DNA of 64,000 bases, taken from assembly GCA_963829705.1 (NCBI GenBank), contig CAWHJN010000001.1, forward strand, positions 558,001-622,000, given 5' to 3'. Position 1 is the stretch's first letter. Every line of letters starts with the position of its first letter. The notes beneath the pieces were generated by a model. It made no database searches and had not been told where the DNA came from. It saw only the letters and a program-made list of their open reading frames with translations. A program made the translations under genes and the position numbers. Source of the DNA: CAWHJN01 sp963829705 (GTDB lineage: Bacteria > Bacteroidota > Rhodothermia > Rhodothermales > BA12). Positions 46,478 through 54,960 of this stretch are shown in pieces.

Positions 46478-49450
46478 CTACGCCTGCGGACGAGCACGCC
46501 GCGCCCACCCGTCGGGTAGTCTCTGCCACAGCCGCTTTTCGCTGCCCCCTGTGCGTGGAATGCTGAATTCGACGGCCGTGCCCCGCCCCACGGCAGAGGT
46601 GAGGAGAAGCGTACCGCCGACTTCGGCCGCGCGCCGCCGCAGGTTGCGCAGTCCGTGCCCGCCATCCGCCGTCGCCACGTCGAAGCCGCGGCCGTCGTCT
46701 GCGACGCGTAGGTCTAAAGTGTGGCCGGACAGGTGAAGCGCTACGTCCAGGTGCGTGCCGCCAGCGTGCTTTGCGGTGTTATGGACGATTTCTTTGAACA
46801 CCAGCAGCACGTTACGCCGGACATCGACCGAGAGGACGGTATCGGGGTCGGAAGCAGCCGCCTCGAAGTCGAGGTGTAGCCCGAGGGGCTCGCAAAGCCG
46901 AGCCGCGTGCGCGCGCATCCGGGCGGCGAGCGCCGCGAAGGTTTCCTCGGAGGCCGAGAACGACCAGACGATATCCCGCATCGTGTCGGTGAGCGCGCGC
47001 GCGGTTTCGCCCACTTCCCCAGCCCATGTAGCAGCCGGCTCGGGCGCCTGCCGCCGGATCAACTCGGAATAGAGCGACACCTGCGTGAGGCCACCGCCGA
47101 GGTCGTCGTGGAGGTCGGTGGCAATGCGGAGGCGCAGCCGCTCCGCGGCCAGTTGCCGGTCGAGCCGAATGCGGTACCACAGCCCGACGGGCAAAAACGC
47201 CAGTCCGGCGATGACGAAGGAAAACCACCACTGCCGGTAAAAAGGCGGCCTCACCACAAACGCCTGCCGCGTGATGGGCCCTGGAGCGGTACCCACCCGG
47301 ATGGCGCGCACCTCGAGCGTTTGCGTACCCACGGGCAGCACGGGAATGCGCAGGCTCCGGCCTTCGCCAAGCGGTGCCCACGTCGTGTCGTAGGGCACGA
47401 GGCGGTATTCGTACGAAACCGCGTGGAGCTGGCGGTACGTCAGTGGCGCGATGTCAACCGCCAGGCGAGACTGCCCGTAAGAGATTGTGATCGGGCGCGC
47501 TTGCGGCGCGACATCACGGTCGTCTACGGTGAGGCGTGAGAGGAGCACGCCCGGCGAAGCGAGTTCGGGCACCCGGCCCCGGTCGAGCCGGAACACCCGC
47601 CCCGCTGCTGACGCGATCCACACCCGGCCAGCCTCGTCTTCGGCCACCGCCTCCACCTGCTCGCCCGCGAGGCCGTCGCGCCCCCGAAACTGTCTGATCA
47701 TCTGAAGGGCTGGGATTCCTTCAGGCCCCTCCACGATGCGCGCCTCTTGAAGCCCACGCCACGTTCCAATCCAGAGACGCCCGTCGGGGGTGGGGAAGAT
47801 GGAGGACACGTCGGCGAGCAGGCCGTCCTCCGTTCCCTGCCACTGCTTCCATGCCCAGACCCCGTCGGTCGTTTGGTAGATACACCAGAGGCCTTTGCTC
47901 TCGTTGAACGCGGCTAACCAGATCCGCCCATAGGCATCAAGATGCAGCTCGCCCACGGAAGCGGATTCGAGCGCCTGGAGCGTGGCGCGCAAGGAGGGGG
48001 AAAGCCGCTCCGGATGTGCACGCCCCGATACGGTGCCCACCACCACGTCGAGTTGCCCTTTATTGGTGATCCAGACCACGCCGTCCTTTCCCTCTACGGC
48101 AGCTCTCTCAAGACTGACGTCGTCTGAAAGATGAACGCGCTGGCCCGTCGCCGATACCCACCATGTCCCTCGCGCGTCCACAACCACGCGATCTCCCTCT
48201 GCCGTCACCAGAATTGGAACGCCTACAGAGGCAGCGTAACGAGACAGCCGCCCGTTGATCCACCGAAAGGTCCCTCCTTCCGGCTCGCCCCACGTAACGG
48301 CCCCAGCATTACCTATGAGAGGGCGGGTGGCTGGATGTGAACCCGAAGCGTACACAGGACTCACGCGGACAAAGCGGTCCTCCTTGAGGCGGTACATCCC
48401 TTCCCACGCAGCAGCCCAGATGGCACCTCTCGGCCCGACGGCGAGGTCTTTCACGATCCCTTCTGGCGTATCCTCGATGGGGTAGGCAACGAGGTAATCT
48501 TGCTCCAGATGGGCAAGTCCCTGTGTGTGCGCGATCCACACGCCTCCTTCGTCGTCCGCCATCTGCTTGAGCGGAAGGCCACCGGCAAACTCGCTCCGCC
48601 GGATATACGATTCCAGTTGGCCCTCCCGGCCAAATCTTCGTACCCCGTCCCCGAATCCGACGAGGAGCCCCCCTGAGGTATCCGCCGATGATTCGCTGTA
48701 CCACCAGGGGATTTGATCAGGCGTCGTCACACGGCGATGTTCGGTGGATCCTATCGCGTAGACACCGTCACGCGTCACCGCCCATAGTCCGAGTGGCCCG
48801 CGCGGTTGTACCTCCTGCACTTTCGGAGTGGGGGTACGCCACGTTTCAACCCAGGCCGCCCCCGTTTTGACCAACCGCCGCAAGCGTCCGTCGTCTCCAT
48901 GCCGCTCGGCCACGACGAGCGTGTCGCCCCGAAAGAAGAAATCGACGACGGTGAAAGCATCCGTGTTGACAACAGCGCGACGCCAGCCAACTGAGCCTGG
49001 CACGTGCTCGTATAGCTCGCCGCGACGGCGATTCACCCACACGTGTCCGGCCTCATCGGTGCGGAGCCGTACGAACCATACCCCCTCGACAAGGTCAGCG
49101 CGAACGGAATCGGGAAGCACTACCGGACGCCCTTCCGGCACAGAGATGAGTTGATGCTGGGCGACCGCCCATAGGGCATTGCCGGGGCCGCGCGCGAGAA
49201 GGTCAACAGAGCCCGATACAGGAAGCGCTACGGGCTCCAACCGGCTACCTACGATGCGAAGCAGTCCTTCGGAGGTACCTACGACTACCCGGCCCTCGGG
49301 GTCTAGCACAAGGTCATTGGCAGCAGACACGCCTTCGGTTGCACCATATTCGCGCAGCAGGTGCGTCTGGCCATACACGCGTGCAGCGCCCGCACAGGTC
49401 AGAATGCAGAGCGCCAACAGGCACCTCGAGGTTCGGCCCCAGGCGTTCAT
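46478..49450 (-). CDS. Propeller-type sensor histidine kinase (HisKA_3)
   Basis: About 990 residues. Signal sequence (MNAWGRTSRCLLALCILTCA). Two-component-regulator propeller blades fill residues about 35-620 (AANDLVLDPEGRVVVGTSEG, GRIWLAAFNESKGLW, GRLWIGTWRGLQEA). A Y_Y_Y domain (YEYRLVPYDTTWAPLGEGRS) precedes one membrane helix near residue 735-755, the HisKA_3 dimer with phospho-His in DLHDDLGGGLTQVS, then HATPase_c (FKEIVHNTAKHAGG, DDGRGFD, GGHGLRNLRRRA). Homologues in gut Bacteroides are SusR-like hybrid glycan sensors; here the regulator is separate. Start 49450 preferred for the signal peptide; ATG 49495 is possible. Confidence 0.93.
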   Translation of the reverse strand: MNAWGRTSRCLLALCILTCAGAARVYGQTHLLREYGATEGVSAANDLVLDPEGRVVVGTSEGLLRIVGSRLEPVALPVSGSVDLLARGPGNALWAVAQHQLISVPEGRPVVLPDSVRADLVEGVWFVRLRTDEAGHVWVNRRRGELYEHVPGSVGWRRAVVNTDAFTVVDFFFRGDTLVVAERHGDDGRLRRLVKTGAAWVETWRTPTPKVQEVQPRGPLGLWAVTRDGVYAIGSTEHRRVTTPDQIPWWYSESSADTSGGLLVGFGDGVRRFGREGQLESYIRRSEFAGGLPLKQMADDEGGVWIAHTQGLAHLEQDYLVAYPIEDTPEGIVKDLAVGPRGAIWAAAWEGMYRLKEDRFVRVSPVYASGSHPATRPLIGNAGAVTWGEPEGGTFRWINGRLSRYAASVGVPILVTAEGDRVVVDARGTWWVSATGQRVHLSDDVSLERAAVEGKDGVVWITNKGQLDVVVGTVSGRAHPERLSPSLRATLQALESASVGELHLDAYGRIWLAAFNESKGLWCIYQTTDGVWAWKQWQGTEDGLLADVSSIFPTPDGRLWIGTWRGLQEARIVEGPEGIPALQMIRQFRGRDGLAGEQVEAVAEDEAGRVWIASAAGRVFRLDRGRVPELASPGVLLSRLTVDDRDVAPQARPITISYGQSRLAVDIAPLTYRQLHAVSYEYRLVPYDTTWAPLGEGRSLRIPVLPVGTQTLEVRAIRVGTAPGPITRQAFVVRPPFYRQWWFSFVIAGLAFLPVGLWYRIRLDRQLAAERLRLRIATDLHDDLGGGLTQVSLYSELIRRQAPEPAATWAGEVGETARALTDTMRDIVWSFSASEETFAALAARMRAHAARLCEPLGLHLDFEAAASDPDTVLSVDVRRNVLLVFKEIVHNTAKHAGGTHLDVALHLSGHTLDLRVADDGRGFDVATADGGHGLRNLRRRAAEVGGTLLLTSAVGRGTAVEFSIPRTGGSEKRLWQRLPDGWARRARPQA

Positions 49451-49489
49451 CGGCAAACTTGGGGAGGCAGCCTCTCGACGTGATCCAAG

Positions 49490-49503
49490 AAGCATGAATG
49501 CTT
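49490..49503. promoter_or_regulatory. Palindrome before the sensor-kinase gene
   Basis: AAGCATGAATGCTT, perfect 6-bp arms, 40-53 bp upstream of the preferred kinase start. Could be an operator or part of a leader hairpin. Single occurrence. Confidence 0.35.
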
Positions 49504-49549
49504 GATTAGCTACACTCCCTGAACCACGCCGGCTATTCCGGAGACTGGT

Positions 49550-49680
49550 TTAGTTGAGTGCCACGTCGAGGACTTGATCCTTTCTATGGCTGTAGAAGGC
49601 CTGCTCGTACTCGACTGGAGCAAGATAGCTTAGCGGTTCGAGAAGGCGGTGATGATTGAACCACCACAGCCACTGCATAG
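49550..49680 (-). pseudogene. IS3-family transposase, C-terminal remnant
   Basis: Reads LWWFNHHRLLEPLSYLAPVE then YEQAFYSHRKDQ before a stop, the end of the IS3-family integrase core (consensus WFNHRRLLEPLGY.PPAEYE). The DDE catalytic part is missing. Repeat copy A lies about 100 nt away. Confidence 0.75.
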
Positions 49681-49773
49681 GGCGTAGAGGTGGGGGCAGT
49701 TTGCTCATGCATGGGCGTGGGATGGGTGGGATGCAAGAACATCCGGTTGTCCGCCCGTGCAGGGAGTGGGCTT

Positions 49774-49831
49774 CGACTAGGAGGTGCTCCTCGATCACGC
49801 GTTGAAACGAGGTCTGTAATCTTCACATAAC
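49774..49831. repeat. Dispersed repeat copy A
   Basis: 58 nt related to 35956-36010, same orientation on the plus strand, with about one change in four and a 2-3 nt length difference. Near an IS3 remnant. Confidence 0.6.
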
Positions 49832-49859
49832 GCCGCAAGCCCCTTCTCATCATAGTCAT

Positions 49860-50015
49860 TCGCGGCACGACACGCGCGGTGGTGGACTACAGCGGTACGG
49901 TGGTCGAGCGTCACGACTACGGCGCCTACGTGCTGGAGGACTTCGAGCCGCCGCCGACATCGTGCCCGGCGACATCGTCTCGCTCAACCTCAACGACGCG
50001 CGCCCCAGGGGCTAG
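49860..50015 (+). pseudogene. RHS-like and P-type ATPase fragments fused
   Basis: From 49860 the plus strand reads TRAVVDYSGTVVERHDYGAY and VLEDFEPP, like an RHS/YD-repeat end. From 49950, in another frame, it reads AADIVPGDIVSLNLNDARP, the A-domain motif of P-type cation ATPases (VPGDIV.L..GD..PAD), ending at a TAG that overlaps the oxyR stop region. Two unrelated scraps side by side indicate a recombination scar. Confidence 0.5.
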
Positions 50016-50956
50016 GGCTGCGCGGGCATCTCGTATAGAAGCGATGCGGCGGGAAGGATGGGGCCGACGGCGTGGACAATCTCGGCGGCGAGCGCTTCGA
50101 TAGGGCGGCGCTTGACGAGACTCTGGGCGTGGATCAACCGGACGACCCGGCTGGGCGACGGGTGATGGAACGGGCGTACAGACTCAGGCGCGTGTGAACC
50201 CGCCACCTGCACCGCCAACAGCGGCAAAAGCGTCATGCCGTGGCCTCGGTCTACCAGACGTTGGAGTGTTTCGAGATTGCCGCTCTCGAACTCGACCACG
50301 TTCTGCTCCGACGCGCTCGGCGGCTCCCCCTGCAAGAGCGTAAGCGTCTGATCCCGGAAGCAGTGGCCTGGGCTGAGCAACCACAGATCATTCCGGTGGA
50401 GATCCTCGGGCCGTATGCCCTCCTGATCGTAGAGCCGGTGGCCGGGTGCGACGTACCCGACGAGCGGTTCTTCGAACAGCGGCACCTCGCTGATCCCCGC
50501 TTCCGTGACCTCGGTAGCCACGAGCCCCGCATCGAGCAGGTCCCGCTGGATGTGCGCCGCGATCTGGTCGGCGGCGAGTTCCTCGAAGATGAGCGCAACG
50601 CCGGGGTAGCGGCGCGCAAACGGCGTGAGGACAATCGGCAGCAGATATGGCGCGAGCGTGGACAGGATGCCCACGCGCAACTCGCCCTCCATCTCCCCCG
50701 CCGCCGCCTGCACGAGTTGCCCCAGTCGCTCGGCCTCGGCCACCACCACGCGCGCCTGCGCGATCACCTCGCGGCCAATCCGCGTGGGCAAAATCGGGTG
50801 CGAGCCCCGGTCGAAGAGCATCACGTCGAGTTCTTCTTCGAGCTTCTGCACCTGCGTGCTGAGCGTAGGCTGCGTCACGTGCAAACTCTCCGCCGCCAGC
50901 CGAAAATGCCGGTGCTTGTCGAGCGCGAGCAGGTAGGAAAGCTGGATAAGCGTCAT
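50012..50956 (-). CDS. oxyR: OxyR-type LysR regulator lacking the second redox cysteine
   Basis: 314 residues. N-terminal winged helix (MTLIQLSYLLALDKHRHFRL, VTQPTLSTQVQKLEEEL) and LysR effector domain. SPGHCFRDQ aligns with the OxyR peroxide loop, placing Cys199 at residue 199 as in E. coli. The partner position 208 is Leu and no other cysteine is seen, so the normal 199-208 disulfide cannot form. A sulfenate or mixed disulfide switch is possible. Preceded by an OxyR-like site at 50967-50993. Confidence 0.9.
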   Translation of the reverse strand: MTLIQLSYLLALDKHRHFRLAAESLHVTQPTLSTQVQKLEEELDVMLFDRGSHPILPTRIGREVIAQARVVVAEAERLGQLVQAAAGEMEGELRVGILSTLAPYLLPIVLTPFARRYPGVALIFEELAADQIAAHIQRDLLDAGLVATEVTEAGISEVPLFEEPLVGYVAPGHRLYDQEGIRPEDLHRNDLWLLSPGHCFRDQTLTLLQGEPPSASEQNVVEFESGNLETLQRLVDRGHGMTLLPLLAVQVAGSHAPESVRPFHHPSPSRVVRLIHAQSLVKRRPIEALAAEIVHAVGPILPAASLLYEMPAQP

Positions 50957-50966
50957 GCCGGATCTC

Positions 50967-50993
50967 GATAGACGGTGCCTATCAAGGTATACA
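50967..50993. promoter_or_regulatory. OxyR-type site before oxyR
   Basis: GATAG-N7-CTATC followed with fixed spacing by TACA (ATAG-N7-CTAT-N7-TACA). The first half equals the E. coli OxyR half-site ATAG-N7-CTAT. It begins 11 bp upstream of the oxyR start, fitting autoregulation. The same arrangement occurs at 57781-57807. Confidence 0.65.
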
Positions 50994-51009
50994 TTCAGAC
51001 GGTGAAACT

Positions 51010-51539
51010 TATTATTTGTTTAAACGATAAAATATCCAGATCTGGGGCCTCTGATCTGCCTCATGGGCAGAGACCCCGCCTTTCCACCCACCGCACGGTG
51101 GTTGCCCGCGAGGTCCACATGACCCACTACGCCCTTCACTTTTTCAGCCCCGAGGTATTCCGCCAGGACGGTGGCTTCCGGCGCGGGGTGGAAACGCGGT
51201 GCGCGCCTCACGTCGCGGAAAAGCTGTTCGATCTCTCCACACGCAGCGCCCTGTTGCGGGGCCTGAGGTGGCGGGGTGCCCTGTTCGTTGGGCGCGGACA
51301 CGCAGGCGATGCACGGAGCGGCAAACGCCTGCCCGCGGACGCCAGCCTCGCGGCGCGATGAGGCTCCTCGCCAGATCCGATGGGCTGCCCGCACTTCGAT
51401 CGGCCCGTCACGTAAAACGTCCTCCCCGGCCAGCAACTCGCTCGCGTAGGCACGTGGTGGGATGGGATACACGGTACGGGGTGGATGGAATTGCGTGCAT
51501 ACCCCCACCTCGAACCCCGTACGCATCCAGAGCCCTCTT
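51010..51539. other. Low-information region upstream of oxyR
   Basis: No frame on either strand gives a recognisable protein. The divergent plus-strand frame from 51118 (MTHYALHFFSPEVFRQDGG) looks like a start but becomes unstructured. Probably eroded coding sequence. Confidence 0.3.
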
Positions 51540-51986
51540 ACAATCAGCCTCCGTGCAGCAGGTGCATGACGTGCCCCACCCAGGGCTTCGCCCGCACAGC
51601 AGAAAGCCGTTGACAAAACCGAAGCCGAGCATCGCAGGCACGCTTCGGCAACGCAGGAAGACCTCATGGCGGCGCGGAAGCCGGGTAGCCGGGCGAGAGA
51701 GCCGCCTTCCAGCCACCGCGCGTTGCGCATCAACCCGATCCTCGTCGGGATGAGCACGATGCTGAGCGCATCCTGCACGCCCGCAAAGCGAGCGCCGAGG
51801 CACGCATACACCTCGGTATTGCCAGGGGAACACAGACCCTAACGAAGATAGCGGCGTGGCCCCGAGGCCCCATCCTGCGTCGTCAGCAGCACGAGGAGGC
51901 CACACAGTGCCACGCAGTGCAGACTGCCAGCAAGACCGAACACGAAGACAGCGACGAGCGCGGCGAGGTCCAAGGCGTCAAACGGA
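51540..51986 (-). pseudogene. TauE/SafE-type membrane protein (COG2836-like), decayed
   Basis: Minus-strand pieces spell the family in order: LAALVAVFVFGLAGSLHCVA / LCGLLVLL (hallmark GSLHC..MCGP), a stop, then VYACLGARFAGVQDALSIV, and in another frame PAMLGFGFVNGFLLCG (hallmark GF.NGFLPCG). At least one stop and one frameshift interrupt it. These proteins accompany cytochrome oxidase or metal handling. Confidence 0.6.
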
Positions 51987-52165
51987 GCCGAGGAAGAGGA
52001 TGAAAAGACAGGCGTCCAGCTGAGGTTCTGCGCAATCGTATGGGGCTCACCTTGCGCATTTCAGCACTAGCAGTAGGCCCTCGAGAGTGACAGGGTGCGG
52101 TGCGCGCATCCGTCATGCGCCTATCGCTGCGGCACGTGCGGTATCGCATCAGGCGCCGACAGACC
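51987..52165. other. Intergenic, nothing recognised
   Basis: 179 nt between the decayed SafE-type gene and the helical protein gene; no conserved element seen. Confidence 0.3.
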
Positions 52166-52612
52166 TTATTCCTGGAACGCCTCAGGAAGTTCGTGGCGCA
52201 CCACCTCGTAGAGGTTGCGCGCCGCATACCATCCTGCTAATACGCCCTCCTTGTCGTAAATGGTGAGGTGACGGGCCCGCATGATTGCCGGGGCGAGGTC
52301 TGCCAGCACCAGGGTGCGCCGCGTCGGCGTATCGAGGATGCTCGCCAGCGCGACGGCCCGTACCGAGAGATCCCGCAACGTGCCGACCTCGGGTGTCTCT
52401 ACCGATCCGCGCCACGTCAGAAACGCCAGGAGCGCGGCTGGAGAAACGAGCAGCGTCTCCGTCAGCGCTTCGGGATAGCGCGGCGGTGTGGCATCCAGCG
52501 CCGCGCGCGCTTCGGCCAGGTGCCGCGCTGCAACGCGCAGGTGATCGCGTGTGCGCTCGGCGCATCGCGATGCGGTCGGCGGTACAGGAGAAATCTCAGG
52601 ATTCGTGTTCAT
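52166..52612 (-). CDS. Small helical protein of unknown function
   Basis: 148 residues from ATG 52612, 50 nt after the cupin stop on the same strand. All-helical pattern with regular Arg/Ala/Leu spacing (RDHLRVAARHLAEARAALDA, LVLADLAPAIMRARHLTIYD, GWYAARNLYEVVRHELPEAF). No signal peptide or cysteine cluster apart from one Cys in SRCAERT. Not recognised; a ligand- or nucleic-acid-binding bundle is possible. Probably co-expressed with the cupin. Confidence 0.6.
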   Translation of the reverse strand: MNTNPEISPVPPTASRCAERTRDHLRVAARHLAEARAALDATPPRYPEALTETLLVSPAALLAFLTWRGSVETPEVGTLRDLSVRAVALASILDTPTRRTLVLADLAPAIMRARHLTIYDKEGVLAGWYAARNLYEVVRHELPEAFQE

Positions 52613-52662
52613 ATCTGGGGGCAGGTTGGCGTCGCGTGCTGCGTAGTAGCGTGCCAGAAACG

Positions 52663-53007
52663 CTACTCGGTTGCCTGAAAGACGAGCAACAGCATCATCG
52701 TCCGCGTGCGCGCATGGATACGGTGAGGGAGGTGCGGCGGCAGATGCAGCCAGGCTCCTGCCTGCACCACCATTTCCTCGGAGCCGAGCGCCACGTCGGC
52801 CTCGCCTTCGAGGAAATGGAGGACGATAGGGTGCGGGGCCGTGTGCTCTTCGAGTGCCTGTCCGCGCTCGAACGGAAACGCCAGCACCTTTACGTGGTGA
52901 TCCGTGTAGAGGGCCCGCCCCTGCACGTGCTCCGTCGGATGTGGGGCCTGGGCTACCAGCGCTGCCACGCGCGCGGCGAGGTCGGGGATGAAGGTGTAGT
53001 TGGCCAT
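52663..53007 (-). CDS. Small cupin-domain protein
   Basis: 114 residues forming one cupin barrel. Motif 1 is degenerate (FERGQALEEHTAPHPIVLHF plus LEGEADVALG), keeping His in EEHTAPHP; motif 2 is AGAWLHLPPHLPHRIHART, with several His for a metal. Such cupins bind metal and small ligands. An inverted repeat lies 63 bp upstream (53070-53086), so it may answer to a dedicated regulator. Confidence 0.82.
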   Translation of the reverse strand: MANYTFIPDLAARVAALVAQAPHPTEHVQGRALYTDHHVKVLAFPFERGQALEEHTAPHPIVLHFLEGEADVALGSEEMVVQAGAWLHLPPHLPHRIHARTRTMMLLLVFQATE

Positions 53008-53342
53008 CGGTACCTCCGGTGTGTCTCAGGGTTTGCCGGCAGATCGTTCTGGCGTCTCCCGAACGACCCATTCTGCTGAACAGAATAGGTCGCGGGGTGT
53101 GCGGCAGCGGTTAATAAAGGGAAAAGCCATTGTAATTAAATCAGCCCAGCCAGGAGCCCTCCTCATCCGCTGTAACACTCGTCCTTTTTCCATTCTCCAC
53201 TTTGGTATCGACGCCTCACGGGTGCACCAGCGGAGCCTTGCCGTGGCCGAGGGCCGGTGCCTACACGACGGCTCCCATCACGAGCGCCTCGCGCTCCTCG
53301 ACGGCATCGCAGGCAACGGCGGTGCCTCGCCTGTACGTCTTC
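53008..53342. other. Intergenic region carrying the cupin promoter
   Basis: 335 nt between lplA (stop 53343) and the cupin start. It contains the inverted repeat 53070-53086 and an AT-rich patch at 53110-53145. No supported gene. Confidence 0.4.
53070..53086. promoter_or_regulatory. Inverted repeat before the cupin gene
   Basis: ATTCTG-CTGAA-CAGAAT, perfect 6-bp arms with a 5-nt spacer, 63 bp upstream of the cupin start. Shape suits a dimeric regulator; identity unknown. Confidence 0.5.
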
Positions 53343-54341
53343 TCATGCGTCAGGATCGAGCAGAGACAGGAGGTCGCCCGCCGCGAGGCCGGGCACGAGG
53401 GCACCCGTGTCCGCCAGCGCCTGTTCGAGCGCCTCCCGGTCGTAGGCCACGCCTTCGAGGCGGCGTTCGAGCACGCGCAGCCCCGTCGCGTCAAGCACGT
53501 CGCCGAACAGGCGAGCCCCGGCGATACGCCCTTTGCGCACGTCGAGCCGGGCGTCCACTTCGCCGATGGCGAAACGGCGGGCGCGGCGCAACTCGAAGGG
53601 TGGCGAGGCGCCGACGTTCCAGTCCCAGTGGCCGTAGCGCGTTTCTACGAGGTGGCGGACGCCCGTCCATTCGTGCGCACTCAGCCGGTAAACGGGCACC
53701 TCGCCGCCGGTGAAGAGGCCCTCCAGCAGCCGCTGCCGGAACGTCGGCACGTCCATCTCGCGCTCGGCGTACTCGGCAATGTTGGCCACGCGGCTCCTGA
53801 CGGAGGTGTGGCCCTTCGGGGCGAGCTTGCCTGCCTGCACCTGAAGCGCACGTCCGACCTCGGCAAGGTCGCTGTCGAACAGGAGTGTGCCGTGGCTGAA
53901 CATCCGGCGCGTCGTGGTAAACTGCGCATTTCCCGACACCTTGCGCCCGTCTACGACGACGTCGTTGCGCCCCTGCAGGTGGGCATCGACGCCCATCTCT
54001 TGCAGCACCCGCGTCACGGGACCGGTGAAAAGTCCGAAGTTGTGCAGCCTGTCCGGGCCGTAATCCGTGATAAAGCTGAAGTTGAGGTTGCCCGCATCGT
54101 GATACACGGCCCCGCCGCCGGAGAGCCGCCGCACCACGTGGATGCCGCGCTCTTTCACGTACCCTTGGTTGATCTCGTCGAATGCGTTCTGCCCGCGCCC
54201 GAGGATGATCGACGGCTCGTTGACGTAGAAGAGCACGTACGTGTAACGCGCATCCAGATGCCGCAGCGCGTACTCCTCGATGGCGAGGTTGACGTGCGGG
54301 TCGGTGATCCCCTCGTTGTCGATGTAGACGAGCTTCGGCAT
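53343..54341 (-). CDS. lplA: Lipoate-protein ligase A
   Basis: 332 residues from ATG 54341. Attaches lipoate to E2 and GcvH proteins. NLAIEEYALRHLD, then the lipoyl/AMP motif VVRRLSGGGAVYHDAGNLNF and DVVVDGRKVSGNAQFTTTRR are all present. The C-terminal accessory domain (AIGEVDARLDVRKGRIAGAR) is fused, as in E. coli-type enzymes. 22 nt after the osmC stop on the same strand. Confidence 0.95.
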   Translation of the reverse strand: MPKLVYIDNEGITDPHVNLAIEEYALRHLDARYTYVLFYVNEPSIILGRGQNAFDEINQGYVKERGIHVVRRLSGGGAVYHDAGNLNFSFITDYGPDRLHNFGLFTGPVTRVLQEMGVDAHLQGRNDVVVDGRKVSGNAQFTTTRRMFSHGTLLFDSDLAEVGRALQVQAGKLAPKGHTSVRSRVANIAEYAEREMDVPTFRQRLLEGLFTGGEVPVYRLSAHEWTGVRHLVETRYGHWDWNVGASPPFELRRARRFAIGEVDARLDVRKGRIAGARLFGDVLDATGLRVLERRLEGVAYDREALEQALADTGALVPGLAAGDLLSLLDPDA

Positions 54342-54363
54342 CGCGCGGCGCAAAAAGCAGGGG

Positions 54364-54789
54364 CTACGCCGACGCGGCGAGGCGCGCCGCTTTCAGGACG
54401 ACCTCGACGCCCGCGAGCGCTTTGGAAACGGGGCAGATGCTTTTCGCCTTCTCGGCAGCCTCGCGGAACGCGGCCTCGTCGAGGCCCGGCACCTCGCCCT
54501 CGGTCTCCAACGCTACCTTCGTGATGGCGAGCGCATTGGGGTCGAGCGTGACGGTAGCCGTCGTGCGGATCGACTTCGGCGCGTGGCCCCCCTCGCCCAG
54601 CACGAGCGACAGCGCCATCGAGAAGCAACCCGCGTGTGCCGCGCCGATGAGCGCTTCAGGGCTCGTACCGTCACCCTTCTCGAAGCGCGAGGCGAAGGAA
54701 TAGGACTGCTCCGTCGTGCCGTAGCGGACGGTGCCGCTGCCCTCTTTGAGAGTGCCGTTCCAGACGGCTTTTGCGTTGCGTTCGATCAT
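54364..54789 (-). CDS. osmC: OsmC-family peroxiredoxin
   Basis: 141 residues. Reduces organic hydroperoxides. Peroxidatic Cys55 in IGAAHAGCFSMALS and resolving Cys in SICPVSKAL; start AKAVWNGTLKEGSGTV and YSFASRFEKGDGTSPEALIG are typical of OsmC rather than Ohr. Upstream of lplA in one transcript. A near-palindrome at 54849-54872 may regulate it. Confidence 0.95.
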   Translation of the reverse strand: MIERNAKAVWNGTLKEGSGTVRYGTTEQSYSFASRFEKGDGTSPEALIGAAHAGCFSMALSLVLGEGGHAPKSIRTTATVTLDPNALAITKVALETEGEVPGLDEAAFREAAEKAKSICPVSKALAGVEVVLKAARLAASA

Positions 54790-54848
54790 GGGAGGAGTTA
54801 TCTGGGGGTAAAACAGCCCCTGGTAAGGTAGGCCCGGAGGTCTGTTTG

Positions 54849-54872
54849 AAGTTTAAAGACGGCGTTTAACTT
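54849..54872. promoter_or_regulatory. Near-palindrome between osmC and the decayed cytochrome gene
   Basis: AAGTTTAAA-N7-TTTAACTT; arms match except for one extra T. Located 60-83 bp upstream of osmC. Confidence 0.35.
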
Positions 54873-54960
54873 TTTTATCGACAGCCCTGCTCTCGGTTCT
54901 GCCCGGTTGGATCGCTGACGGGGATCGCGTAGCATAGGAACACCGCACTACCCCGCCATG

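Noticed and set aside
45760..46520. Shared CGGGTAGTCT at about 45770 and 46508 as a response-regulator box
   Set aside because: The second copy is inside the kinase coding sequence and the match is too short; treated as chance.
53000..53713. Plus-strand frame across the cupin-lplA gap
   Set aside because: Runs antisense into lplA and has Arg/Gly/Pro-rich shadow composition.
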